Assembly: GCA_902826945.1 (NCBI GenBank)
Contig: CADEGS010000003.1
Coordinates: forward strand, 23,875 to 87,874
Reading direction: 5' to 3'
DNA from: an uncultured bacterium
Lineage (GTDB): Bacteria; Planctomycetota; UBA1135; GCA-002686595
DNA length: 64,000 nt
In this document: positions 1-8,154 of the stretch, in pieces
How the letters are laid out: each line of letters opens with the position of its first letter
Position numbering within the stretch: the stretch's first letter is position 1
Made by a program: the position numbers and the translations under genes
The notes under the pieces: model-generated
What the model saw: the letters and a program-made list of their open reading frames with translations, nothing else
Databases searched by the model: none
Told to the model about the DNA's origin: nothing

Positions 1-1
1 G

Positions 2-490
2 GCGGCCGCGCCGGCGGCCGCGGCGGAGGGGCTCCCCGATCCCTGGGTCGCGGGCGGCCAGGCGATGCTCGTGCGCTCGAGCGGCGACGGGCCGCCCGAC
101 ACCCTGCTCGTCGGCGGCGACGAGGTGCGCGCGGTGCTCCTCGACCTCGACGGCGCGAACGGGCTGGGCGAGGCGAACGATCCGGCCGCGCTGGCGAGCG
201 CGCTGGAGGCGCGGCGCTTCGACGCCGAGGCCGTCTTCCTGTTCGCCGACGACGGCCGCATCGCGTGGTACGCCTCGGGCGCGGACGGCCTCGACCGCGC
301 CCTCGTGGACCGGGACGGGGACGGCACGGCCGAGGAGCTCTGGCGGCGGGAGGGGGAGAGCTGGCGCGTCTCCCGCGGGATGGCGCTGCCGTGGCTCAGC
401 CAGCAGCACCTGGCGCGGCGCCCGGGCGCGGCGCGCGAGCGCACCGCCCGGCTGGCGCTGCTGCAGGCGGGCGAGGAGGCGGCGCGATGA
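2..490 (+). CDS. Hypothetical protein, 5' end outside the window
   Basis: The frame is open from base 2 to a TGA at 488-490, so the true start lies upstream. An ATG at 65 is available but the coding pattern (nearly all G or C at third positions) continues to the left edge. The C-terminal part seen (about 162 residues) is acidic and has a stretch with alternating Asp and Gly (VDRDGDGTAEELW) that resembles an FG-GAP or calcium-binding type loop. I do not recognise the family. Its stop overlaps the ATG of the next gene (ATGA), which suggests translational coupling with the lipoprotein and the kinase downstream. Confidence 0.6.
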   Translation, partial: AAAPAAAAEGLPDPWVAGGQAMLVRSSGDGPPDTLLVGGDEVRAVLLDLDGANGLGEANDPAALASALEARRFDAEAVFLFADDGRIAWYASGADGLDRALVDRDGDGTAEELWRREGESWRVSRGMALPWLSQQHLARRPGAARERTARLALLQAGEEAAR

Positions 491-2160
491 TAGCCTCTGC
501 GCGAATGCGACCGCGAACCCTGCCCTTGCTCCCCCTGCTCGCGACGCTGGGCTGCTCCTCGTCGCGCCCCTTCTGGGACGCCGCGCGCGCCGCCGACCAG
601 CGCGAGGCCGGCTCGGTGCACCTGGCGGTGCTGGCCGTCGCTCCCTGGAGCCACTACGCCGCCGCGCTCCAGCCCGACTTCCGGCTCGACGCCGAGCAGG
701 CGCGGCGCGAGGTGCTGCGCGAGACGCGCAGCACCTACGACCAGTCGACGCGCATGCTCGGGGTCGACGCGGGCGTGACGGAGAACCCCGAGGAGAACGA
801 CCTCGTCGGCGGCAAGGGCGGGCCGGTGCGCACGGGCACGCTGCTCGCGGGCGGCGAGGCCGGGCGCAACGAGGCGATGCTCGAGTACCAGGCCGCGGCC
901 TCCCTGTTCCAGGAGGTGCAGCTCCTGAACCGCTCGATCCGCGACGCGGCCATCCCCACGGGCTACCGGCCGTACCTGGTGCGGCTGCAGATCACGCTGC
1001 TGCCGCGCCGGCGCAACGCGCCCTACGACGCGTACACGACGCTCTCCTTCTTCAGCCCCGCCTCGGGCGAGGACGCCGAGCGGGCCGCGGACGAGCCGCT
1101 GGTGGCCACGCTGCGCGGCGATCCGGCCGAGCGGCGCGGGCTGGCCGGCGACGGGCCGGTCGTGCTGCCGCTGGTCGCGACCGACAACCTCGAGACCTCG
1201 CGCGCCTCGCGCTCGCAGCAGGACCTCTCGAACCTCTCGCTGGCGTTCCTGGGCTTTCCGGGCGACTTCGCCACGAGCCTGAGCGCCGAGCTCTTCCAGC
1301 AGGAGCTCCAGGCGCAGGTCGCCGGCCGCGACCTGAACGGCCTGCTCACGATCGGGCGCGTCTCCGAGAACACGCTGCGCGTGCGCATCGGCGCGATGCA
1401 GCAGGCGAGCGCGCGCCACGCGATGGTGCCGCGCAACCACGCGGTGACGCTCCTGCTCATGGTGCCCGAGGACGCGCCGCCGGTGGTGGACCTGGTGGCG
1501 CAGACGGTGCTGGTCGACACCGAGACCGGCGCGGAGCTCGCGGCGACGAGCGCCGAGCGCTCGCGCGCGCTGCTCGAGCGCGTGGCCGGTGCCTATCCGG
1601 CGCTCGCGCTCGACGCCGGGCGCGTGGCGGAGCTGCTCGCGCGCGTGCGCACGAACGACCAGACGGGCTTCCGCGCGCTCCTGGCGCGCGCGGGCGAGGA
1701 GCCCGCGGCCGCCCTGGAGCACGAGCTCTGGATCGACCTGGTCTCGCTGCAGGTCGGCAGCCAGTTCAGCTCGAGCCGCTTCGAGCTGCCGGGCCACGGC
1801 GACGTCGACATCCCCTCCGACGACTTCTTCGCGCAGACCGCGCTGCTCGTCGACGACGGCGAGGCCTCCACGATCGCGATCCACGGCGGCACCTTCGGCG
1901 AGCGCGCGCAGGTCGCCGCGCAGCTGCGGCTGGACGTCGGCGGGCGCGCGCTCGTGCTCAGCGCCGACGCCATCGAGCGCCGCGAGCAGGAGCTGCGCGT
2001 GCGCTTCCCCTCCCTCGCCGCGCTGGGGCTCGCGCCGAGCGCGAGCGCGGGCTTCGACCTGACCCTGCGCTGGGCGGGCGACGAGACGGTCTTCGACGGG
2101 CTCTACGTCCGCCGCCAGGCCGCGCCGGCGCCGGCTCCCGCGCCCGCGGGACCGCCGTAG
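487..2160 (+). CDS. Putative secreted lipoprotein, unknown function
   Basis: 557 codons. The N-terminus MRPRTLPLLPLLATLGC is a lipoprotein signal with a lipobox (LGC), so the product should be exported and lipid-anchored. ATG 487 overlaps the previous stop; an in-frame ATG at 505 would give a cleaner signal peptide and may be the true start. The mature part has no domain I recognise; it contains many beta-strand-like segments and ends in a Pro/Ala tail. It sits 27 bp before the Ser/Thr kinase and is probably co-transcribed with it. A role as the sensed or partner protein of the kinase is conceivable but is inference. Confidence 0.75.
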   Translation: MIASARMRPRTLPLLPLLATLGCSSSRPFWDAARAADQREAGSVHLAVLAVAPWSHYAAALQPDFRLDAEQARREVLRETRSTYDQSTRMLGVDAGVTENPEENDLVGGKGGPVRTGTLLAGGEAGRNEAMLEYQAAASLFQEVQLLNRSIRDAAIPTGYRPYLVRLQITLLPRRRNAPYDAYTTLSFFSPASGEDAERAADEPLVATLRGDPAERRGLAGDGPVVLPLVATDNLETSRASRSQQDLSNLSLAFLGFPGDFATSLSAELFQQELQAQVAGRDLNGLLTIGRVSENTLRVRIGAMQQASARHAMVPRNHAVTLLLMVPEDAPPVVDLVAQTVLVDTETGAELAATSAERSRALLERVAGAYPALALDAGRVAELLARVRTNDQTGFRALLARAGEEPAAALEHELWIDLVSLQVGSQFSSSRFELPGHGDVDIPSDDFFAQTALLVDDGEASTIAIHGGTFGERAQVAAQLRLDVGGRALVLSADAIERREQELRVRFPSLAALGLAPSASAGFDLTLRWAGDETVFDGLYVRRQAAPAPAPAPAGPP

Positions 2161-2187
2161 GGCGTTCGGTCCGGACGCGCCGCTGCC

Positions 2188-4185
2188 ATGGAGGACACGC
2201 AGCCCATGGACGGAGTCGACGAGGAGCGCGTCCTGGAGCGCGTCGATCGGTACCTCGACGCGCTCGAGGCCGGCCGCGAGGCGAGCCTGGAGGAGCTGGT
2301 GCGCGGGCTCGACGCGCCCGAGCGCGCCGCGGCGCGCGCCGCGGCCCTGGGCGGCGAGTACCTGATGCGCCTGGCGCGCGGCGAGGACGCGTCGCTGGCC
2401 GACTACCAGGCGCGCCTGGAGGGCGAGCGCGAGCGCGCCCGCTTCGCGCGCACGCTCGACGACCGGCGCGCCGCGCTGGCCGCGCTGCCCGCCGAGCTGG
2501 CGGCCGGCAGCCTGCTCGACGGCCGCTACGAGATCCGCCGCGAGCTGGGCGAGGGCGGCATGGGGCGCGTGTACGCCGCGCACGACCGCCAGCTCGAGCG
2601 CGAGATCGCGGTCAAGGTCCTGCGCGCGCCGCTCGACCCCGGGCAGCGCGCGGAGTGGGCCGAGCGCTTCGTGCGCGAGTCGCGCACGCTGGCGCGGCTC
2701 GGCAGCCCGAGCATCGTCGCGATCCACGACCTGTGCCGCGGCGAGCACGACTACATCGTCATGGACCTCGTGGCCGGGCTCGACCTGCACGAGGTCGTGC
2801 AGCGCCTGCGCGCCGCGACCGGCGGCGCGCCGCCCGCGAGCGCCGAGCCGCTGCGCGCCGTCGTCGGGCGCGCGCGGGAGAGCGCGCGGCCTGACCTCCT
2901 GGGCGGCCCCTCGCACGAGCGCTGCGCGACGCGCATCGCGCGCGCGCTGGCGCTCGCCGTCGAGACCGCGCACGCGGCCGGCGTCGTGCACCGCGACATC
3001 AAGCCGAAGAACGTCCTCCTGCAGCCGGGCGGCGAGCCGGTGCTGCTCGACTTCGGCCTGGCCACCTCGCGCAGCGAGCAGGACCTCGAGGGCTTCCTCG
3101 GGACCCCGGAGTACCTGGCGCCCGAGCAGGTCGAGCGCGAGGCCTCCGGCCAGGACCCGCGCACCGACGTCTACCAGCTCGGGCTCGTGCTGTACGAGCT
3201 CGTCACGCTGCGGCCGGCCTTCGCGCGCCGGCCGGGCGAGGGCCTGGCGGCGCTCTTCGAGCGCGTGCGCCTGGGGGCCCTGGAGCCGGCGCGCGCGCAC
3301 GCGCCGGGCCTCTCGCCGACGCTCGCGGCGATCCTCGCCATGGCGCTCGCGCGCGACCCCGGCGCGCGCTACCCGAGCGCGCGCGAGCTGCGCGAGGACC
3401 TCGAGCGCGCGCTCGCGCGCCGCCCGCCGCGCCACGCGCGGCTCGCGCCCGGGCACGCGCTCGCGCTGCGCGCGCGCGCGCTCCTCTCCAGCCCGCTCAC
3501 CTGGGGGCTGGCGGCGCTCGCGGTCGGCGGCGCGGCCTTCGCGCTGCGCGAGCGCGGCTGGATCCCGCCCTCGCGCGTGCAGGCCTTCCAGGTGCAGGCG
3601 GGCGCGCTCGACCTGCTCGAGCCGGGCCAGGTGCTGGCGGTCACCGGCGCCGCGCTGCTCGGCCTGGACCTGCTCGTCGAGGAGCCGACCTGGGTCTACG
3701 CGTTCTCGGTGTTCGGCGCGGGGACCGAGCGCGCGCAGCGGCTGGTGCGGCCGCTCGTGCCCGAGCCGCTCGACGCGGCGCTCGCGCCGGGCCACCGGCC
3801 GGGGCGCGACGCCGGCGCGCTCGCGCTCGCGCCCGGCCGCCACAGGATCGCCTGCGCCTCGCTGCGCGACCCCGATCCCTACGAGGGCCTGCTCCTGCTC
3901 GCCTGCCGGCGCGAGGAGCCCGCGCTCGAGCGCCTGCAGCAGGCGATGCACCAGCGCGAGCGCACGAGCGGCGCCCCGCTGCGCCTGGCCGACGTGGACG
4001 CGCTGGCGGACGAGCTGCAGGCCTCCACGCGCGGCGACCCGCTCTCGGCGCTCGACGACGCCGCGCGCGCGTCGCTCCTGGGCGAGGCGCTGGCCGCCGG
4101 CTCGGGCACCGAGGACGGGCTCTGGCGCCGGCGCGGCTGGGCCTCCTGGGATTTCCTGTTCGCCGTGCGGCGGACCGGACATTGA
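2188..4185 (+). CDS. Membrane Ser/Thr protein kinase (PknB/Hanks type)
   Basis: 665 aa. The order is an N-terminal helical region (1-110), a kinase domain (about 114-415), one transmembrane segment (about 437-455) and an outer region of about 210 residues. The glycine loop GEGGMGRVY is at 121-129, the ATP-binding Lys in AVKVL at 143, the catalytic HRDIKPKN at 268-275 and DFG at 288-290, followed by GTPEYLAPEQ, so all catalytic elements are present. It should phosphorylate Ser/Thr on cytoplasmic proteins and may sense the periplasm through its C-terminus. The sigma factor gene starts 6 bp after its stop, a kinase/sigma arrangement that makes the sigma factor a candidate target (inference). Confidence 0.93.
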   Translation: MEDTQPMDGVDEERVLERVDRYLDALEAGREASLEELVRGLDAPERAAARAAALGGEYLMRLARGEDASLADYQARLEGERERARFARTLDDRRAALAALPAELAAGSLLDGRYEIRRELGEGGMGRVYAAHDRQLEREIAVKVLRAPLDPGQRAEWAERFVRESRTLARLGSPSIVAIHDLCRGEHDYIVMDLVAGLDLHEVVQRLRAATGGAPPASAEPLRAVVGRARESARPDLLGGPSHERCATRIARALALAVETAHAAGVVHRDIKPKNVLLQPGGEPVLLDFGLATSRSEQDLEGFLGTPEYLAPEQVEREASGQDPRTDVYQLGLVLYELVTLRPAFARRPGEGLAALFERVRLGALEPARAHAPGLSPTLAAILAMALARDPGARYPSARELREDLERALARRPPRHARLAPGHALALRARALLSSPLTWGLAALAVGGAAFALRERGWIPPSRVQAFQVQAGALDLLEPGQVLAVTGAALLGLDLLVEEPTWVYAFSVFGAGTERAQRLVRPLVPEPLDAALAPGHRPGRDAGALALAPGRHRIACASLRDPDPYEGLLLLACRREEPALERLQQAMHQRERTSGAPLRLADVDALADELQASTRGDPLSALDDAARASLLGEALAAGSGTEDGLWRRRGWASWDFLFAVRRTGH

Positions 4186-4191
4186 CCCGGC

Positions 4192-4785
4192 ATGCAGACC
4201 TCCCTGAGCGAGCTCTCGACCCTGGACCTGGTGCAGCGCACCCAGGCCGGCGACCGCGCGGCGCGCGAGGCGCTCTTCGCGCGCTACGAGGGGCGCGTGC
4301 TGGCGATCGCGCGCGTGCGCCTCTCGGCGCGGCTGCGCCGCCGGCTGGAGTCGCAGGACATCCTGCAGGAGGCGCTGCTCGAGGCGGTGGGCTCGCTCGA
4401 GCGCTTCGAGATGCGCGACGACTCGAGCCTGATCCGCTGGCTGGCGGTGCTCGTCGAGCGGCGCGTGAGCGCGCGCGCGCGCGAGGCGGACGCGCTCAAG
4501 CGCGGCGACGCGGTCGCGCTCGCGGTCGAGCCCGCCGGCGGGGCGCCCGAGCCGGCCGAGGCCGCGGGCGGGCGCGAGGAGCGCGAGCTCGTGCAGGAGG
4601 CCCTGGCGGCGCTGCCCGAGCGCACGCGCGAGCTCGTGCTGCTGCGCGACTACGCCTGCGCCTCGTGGACCTCGATCGCGGCCGAGCTGGAGCTCCCGAG
4701 CGCCGACGCCGCGCGCATGATGCACGCGCGCGCGCTCGTGCGCCTGGGCTCGGAGCTGCGCCGGCGCGGGATGGCGCGAGGCTGA
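4192..4785 (+). CDS. ECF-type RNA polymerase sigma factor
   Basis: 197 aa. Region 2 lies at about 15-85 (ARYEGRVLAIARVRL ... SQDILQEALLEAVGSLERF) and a helix-turn-helix region 4 at about 130-190 (ALAALPERTRELVLLRDYACASWTSIAAELELPS). It would direct RNA polymerase to a dedicated promoter set. There is no anti-sigma factor beside it; the upstream gene 6 bp away is a membrane Ser/Thr kinase, which suggests control by phosphorylation (inference). A very stable 30-bp hairpin begins at its stop codon. Confidence 0.85.
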   Translation: MQTSLSELSTLDLVQRTQAGDRAAREALFARYEGRVLAIARVRLSARLRRRLESQDILQEALLEAVGSLERFEMRDDSSLIRWLAVLVERRVSARAREADALKRGDAVALAVEPAGGAPEPAEAAGGREERELVQEALAALPERTRELVLLRDYACASWTSIAAELELPSADAARMMHARALVRLGSELRRRGMARG

Positions 4786-4843
4786 GCGAGGAGGCTCGGG
4801 AATCCTCGCGCTCCGCGAGGATTCCCGAGCCTCCTCGCTCAGC
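4781..4843 (+). terminator. Perfect 30-bp hairpin at the sigma factor stop codon
   Basis: Bases 4781-4810 and 4814-4843 are exact reverse complements with a 3-base loop (ctc). The TGA stop at 4783-4785 lies in the left arm. There is no T-run after it, so it is not a textbook intrinsic terminator, but it would fold in the mRNA and block 3' exonucleases. It forms the first part of the repeat element described next. Confidence 0.7.
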
Positions 4844-4947
4844 CCCCCGGCCGCCTGCCTGCGGCCGGCGCGCCAGCGCCGTGGCGCCGCAGGCCTCGCT
4901 CGCGCCGCAGGCGCGACCCCATCGTCGCGCAGCGACGGAAGCACGCG
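4783..4947 (+). repeat. Structured intergenic repeat, copy A
   Basis: The element starts at the TGA of the sigma factor with the big hairpin, continues through a variable GC-rich spacer and ends in a core (about 4876-4947) that is nearly identical, with a one-base indel, to the reverse complement of 33281-33352. The core holds three small dyads in a row: gcgcc/ggcgc, cgcgcc/ggcgcg and cgtcgc/gcgacg, with 2- to 3-base loops. It sits between two convergent genes. Bases 4948-5055 between it and the next gene show nothing else recognisable. Confidence 0.8.
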
Positions 4948-5055
4948 ACCCGGGCCCCGGAGTCCGCCCCGCCGTGCGCGCCAAGGGACTCCCCGACCGC
5001 GCCGCCACCGCGCCGCATGCGCCCCTGGCCCGGCGCGCTCGATCCCCCCGGACGC

Positions 5056-5727
5056 TCAGCCGGGCAGGGGCGCCGCCTCTGCCTCGAGCGCCTCGAGCTC
5101 GCGCAGGGTGCGCAGCTCGCCGGCCAGCGCGACGAGCTCGAGCGAGCTCTCGACGCCGACCTTCAGGATGAGCTGGCCGCGGTGGTAGTCGATCGTGCGC
5201 TTGCTCACGTGCAGCTGCTCGGCGATCGCCTTGCTCGAGCCGCCGTCCACCAGGCAGGCGAGCACCTCGCGCTCGCGCGGCGAGACGCCCGCGAAGCGCC
5301 GCTCGAGCGCGTCGCGCCGCTCGTGCAGCGCCTGCCAGCGCCGTGCGCGCTCGATCGCCGCCGCGAAGGCGGCCAGCAGCCGTCCGCGCTCGAAGGGCAG
5401 CGCGACGAAGTCGCAGGCGCCCGCGCGCACGCAGCCCACCGCCTCCTCGATGCTCGCGTCGCGGGCGAGCACGAGCAGCGCGGGCGCCGGGCGCAGGGAG
5501 ACGATCTCGCGCGCGAGGTGCACCAGCTCGCCGTCGGGCTGGTGCGCGTCCGCGATCACGCAGGCCGGGCAGGCCGGGGGAGCGGCCTCCTCCAGGAAGG
5601 CGCCGAACGACGCGAAGGCGGCGACCCGCGGGGGCGCCGCGAGCTCCCCCAGGGCCGTCCGTACCTCCGCGTCCCACCCGCCCGCGCCGGGCAGGAGGTA
5701 CGCTACCGCGTCGGTCCTCTCCTCCAT
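5056..5727 (-). CDS. LuxR/FixJ-type regulator with degenerate receiver
   Basis: About 223 aa from ATG 5727; a GTG at 5805 would add 26 unlikely residues, and the ATG has a GAGGGAG just upstream. The C-terminus is a LuxR-type helix-turn-helix (SPREREVLACLVDGGSSKAIAEQLHVSKRT). The N-terminal half has the fold pattern of a receiver with an Asp in IADAHQPDG, but the acidic pair at the N-terminus is missing and the conserved Lys of the LTKPF motif is replaced (VALPF). Phosphorylation as in normal receivers is therefore doubtful. It is divergent from the DUF2237 gene, with the AT-richer 5728-5845 between them as shared promoter region. Confidence 0.85.
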   Translation of the reverse strand: MEERTDAVAYLLPGAGGWDAEVRTALGELAAPPRVAAFASFGAFLEEAAPPACPACVIADAHQPDGELVHLAREIVSLRPAPALLVLARDASIEEAVGCVRAGACDFVALPFERGRLLAAFAAAIERARRWQALHERRDALERRFAGVSPREREVLACLVDGGSSKAIAEQLHVSKRTIDYHRGQLILKVGVESSLELVALAGELRTLRELEALEAEAAPLPG

Positions 5728-5845
5728 CTCCCTCGGGCCGGCCGGTCTCGGACCGTCGTCCCGACGCGGAGAGTTGTGGATCGGGAAGGGTCGTGCAATT
5801 GTCACATGTGCCGGGTCGCGCGATGCGCGACGGAGGAGGCCGCGA

Positions 5846-6226
5846 ATGATCCAGATCTCTCACGGCAAGAACGTGCTCGGCGGCGACCTGCAGGTCTGCG
5901 GCCGCGACCCGCTGACGGGTTTCTACCGAGACGGCTGCTGCCGCTCGGGCAGGGACGACCTCGGGCTGCACCTCGTGTGCACGCGCGTGACGGAGGAGTT
6001 CCTCGCCTTCTCGCGCGCGCACGGCAACGACCTCTCGACGCCCGTCCCCGAGCACCATTTCCCCGGGCTGCGTCCCGGCGACCGCTGGTGCGTGTGCGCG
6101 CTGCGCTGGCGCGAGGCGCTCGAGGCGGGCGCGGCGCCGCCGGTCGTGCTCGAGGCGACGCACGTGCGCGTGCTCGAGCACGTGGACCTCGCGGACCTCG
6201 AGCGCCACGCGTGGCGCGCCGGCTGA
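5846..6226 (+). CDS. DUF2237 family protein
   Basis: 126 aa, the usual length of the family. The signature segments KNVLGGDLQVC, DPLTGFYRDGC and PGLRPGDRWCVCA with the final region PPVVLEATH are all present, including the conserved cysteines. ATG 5846 has a strong GGAGGAGG ribosome-binding site 6 bases upstream. The biochemical function of the family is not known. It is transcribed alone, divergently from the LuxR-type regulator. Confidence 0.95.
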   Translation: MIQISHGKNVLGGDLQVCGRDPLTGFYRDGCCRSGRDDLGLHLVCTRVTEEFLAFSRAHGNDLSTPVPEHHFPGLRPGDRWCVCALRWREALEAGAAPPVVLEATHVRVLEHVDLADLERHAWRAG

Positions 6227-6233
6227 GGACCGC

Positions 6234-7190
6234 TCAGAAGGACGCGCTGGTCGCGCCCGAGCCCCACAGGAGGCGGCCGCCCTCGGGCTCGAACGGGCCC
6301 GCGGTGAGCGCGCCGAGCACGGCCGGATCCGGCGTGCTGCCGATCCCGCTCGCGACCAGCGGGCGGATGCGGAACCAGCCGGTCTCGAAGTCGTCGACGC
6401 CGTCGCAGCTCACGTCGAGCTCGTTCGGGTCGTTCGGCGTGTTGGCCAGGAAGGGCTGCGTGAAGGCGGCGCCGAGCTGGGCCAGCGGCACCTCGAACCA
6501 GCAGCGGAAGGTCAGCGTGATCGACAGCGGGAACTCGTTGTCGTTCTGGATGTCGAGCTTGACCACGACGTCGTCGTTGAGCGTCGGCGCGAGGTGCAGG
6601 AGCGTCAGGCGCGTGTTCGCGATGGCCAGGAACGTGTCGGCGAAGAGCAGGCGCGGGAGCGACTCGTACTCGGTGCCGTCGAAGTCGAGCAGCCCGTCCA
6701 GGTCGGCGTCGGTCGGCGAGCCCTGCGGAGCCACGGCGCCGAACGAGTAGGCCTGCAGCGCGTAGACCGACCCCTGCGGGTGGACGATCAGCGCCGAGCC
6801 GATCAGGTCGTCGCGCGCGACCGCGTAGCCGGCCGTGGCGTGCTGCGCGGAGACCACCAGGAAGCCCTGCGCGTCGGCGACGTCGTGGCAGCTCGTCAGC
6901 ACGCTGACCGTGTCGCCCGGCGTCAGGAGCTCGCCGCGGAAGACGGTCGAGCAGTGGCCGGGCTTCAGCGGGTTCGCCGAGGGCGTCGCGTTCACGTAGC
7001 GGAACAGCGCGCGCACGTCGCCGCCCGGGCCCGTGTTCGTGTTCGTCACGCTCACGATCGTGAGCATCGAGCGCGAGTCGTGCAGCGGGAAGACGAGCAC
7101 GCTGCCCGGCGCGGGCGCCTGCGCGGCGGCGGCGTGCGCGAGGAGGCAGAGGAGCGCGGCGGGGAGGGAGGTGCGGAGGGTTCGCTTCAT
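6234..7190 (-). CDS. Secreted protein of unknown function
   Basis: 318 aa with a clear signal peptide (LPAALLCLLAHAAAAQA, cleavage near residue 24). The mature part is rich in beta-strand and aromatic/Thr segments (SMLTIVSVTNTNTGPGG) as in secreted proteins with a beta-sandwich fold; two Cys pairs may form disulphides. No catalytic motif is visible. It converges on the DUF2237 gene with 7 bp between stops. A TAGAAT-like sequence near 7220 on its coding strand may be a -10 box. Confidence 0.75.
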   Translation of the reverse strand: MKRTLRTSLPAALLCLLAHAAAAQAPAPGSVLVFPLHDSRSMLTIVSVTNTNTGPGGDVRALFRYVNATPSANPLKPGHCSTVFRGELLTPGDTVSVLTSCHDVADAQGFLVVSAQHATAGYAVARDDLIGSALIVHPQGSVYALQAYSFGAVAPQGSPTDADLDGLLDFDGTEYESLPRLLFADTFLAIANTRLTLLHLAPTLNDDVVVKLDIQNDNEFPLSITLTFRCWFEVPLAQLGAAFTQPFLANTPNDPNELDVSCDGVDDFETGWFRIRPLVASGIGSTPDPAVLGALTAGPFEPEGGRLLWGSGATSASF

Positions 7191-7320
7191 GGTGCGGATC
7201 CCGGTGGGAAGGAGCCCATTCTAATGGAGGCGCGGCGGGCTCGGGCGCGCCCGCCGCGCGTCGGGAGAGCGGCGGGAAAAGGCTTCGCGGCGCAGGGTAG
7301 CGCGCGGCGCGCGCGCTGTC

Positions 7321-7359
7321 GCCCGGCGGCCGTGCCCGCAGGGGCACGGGCCGCCGGGC
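7321..7359 (-). terminator. Long GC hairpin after the DUF1579 gene
   Basis: Arms of 17 and 18 bases (7321-7337 and 7342-7359, one bulged base) enclose a 4-base loop, 11 bases past the stop of the minus-strand gene. No T-run follows, so this is a hairpin terminator or 3'-end stabiliser by position only. Confidence 0.5.
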
Positions 7360-7370
7360 GCGCGCGCGAC

Positions 7371-7988
7371 CTACTCGCGGCGGTAGTCCATGGACATGAC
7401 CATCCACTCCGTCCCGTCGGGCAGCGTGTCGTACAGCTCGACCACGCGGTGGCCGTCCTCGGCCTTGCGCTCGACGTGGCGGAACGGGCGTCCCTGCGGC
7501 GTGAGCGCGTCGCGCATCGTGCCGGAGAGGTCGAGCGCGCCGCCGGACGCGGGCGCCCGGCCGCGCGCGATCGAGTAGCCCGTGCCCCAGGTGTCCATCC
7601 AGATCGTGAAGTACTGCCCGTCGAGCTTGTCGAAGCCCATCAGGAGCAGGCCCTCGAACGGCTGCCCCATCATCTGGCCCTGGAAGCGCTCCTGGAGGAA
7701 GCGCCCGCCGAGCACCATCGCGCTCTCGGCCTGGCCGTCGAACGAGGCGGGCGCCGCGCCGGGCGACTCGATGAGCTTGCAGGCGACGGACCACGCGCCG
7801 GCGTGGCCGGCCAGGGCCGCGTGCTCGGGGCCGGGCGCCATGTAGCGCATCATGCGCTCCATCGTGGCGGGGTCGAGCGCGGGCGGCTTGGGATCCTCCT
7901 CCTGGACGATCGAGCGCACGCGGGGGGCGGACTGGCAGGCGGCGAGCCCGAGCGCGAGCAGCGCGCAGGCGAGACGGAGGGATCGCAT
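7371..7988 (-). CDS. DUF1579 family lipoprotein
   Basis: 205 aa. It begins with a lipoprotein signal (SLRLACALLALGLAAC, lipobox LAAC at about residue 18). The mature part follows the DUF1579 pattern: a stretch on weighing a mean effect (GHAGAWSVACKL), a central GGRFLQERFQGQMMGQPFEG segment and FDKLDGQYFTIWMDTWGTG. The family adopts a lipocalin-like barrel in other proteins; ligand unknown. ATG 7988 is preceded by GAGAGGAAA. A TATGGT hexamer (8071-8076 on the minus strand) could be its -10 box. Confidence 0.88.
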   Translation of the reverse strand: MRSLRLACALLALGLAACQSAPRVRSIVQEEDPKPPALDPATMERMMRYMAPGPEHAALAGHAGAWSVACKLIESPGAAPASFDGQAESAMVLGGRFLQERFQGQMMGQPFEGLLLMGFDKLDGQYFTIWMDTWGTGYSIARGRAPASGGALDLSGTMRDALTPQGRPFRHVERKAEDGHRVVELYDTLPDGTEWMVMSMDYRRE

Positions 7989-8142
7989 GGTTCGTTTCCT
8001 CTCGGGTGGGTGGCGCACCCCGGAGCGTCCACGCATGCGCGCGGCGGGGCGCAAGGGCCGCGCGCGGCGTGACCATAGCACCGTCCGCCCCCGCCCGCAC
8101 CCCGGCCCGTGGGCGGGCGTCCGGACGGCCCGCGCGCGAGCG

Positions 8143-8148
8143 TAGAAT
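8143..8148 (+). promoter_or_regulatory. TAGAAT -10-like box for the PEBP gene
   Basis: The hexamer TAGAAT lies in an otherwise GC-only stretch, with exactly 6 bases between it and the GTG start at 8155. That spacing would place the transcription start on the start codon, so a leaderless mRNA is likely. No good -35 box is visible. Confidence 0.45.
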
Positions 8149-8154
8149 CCCCGC

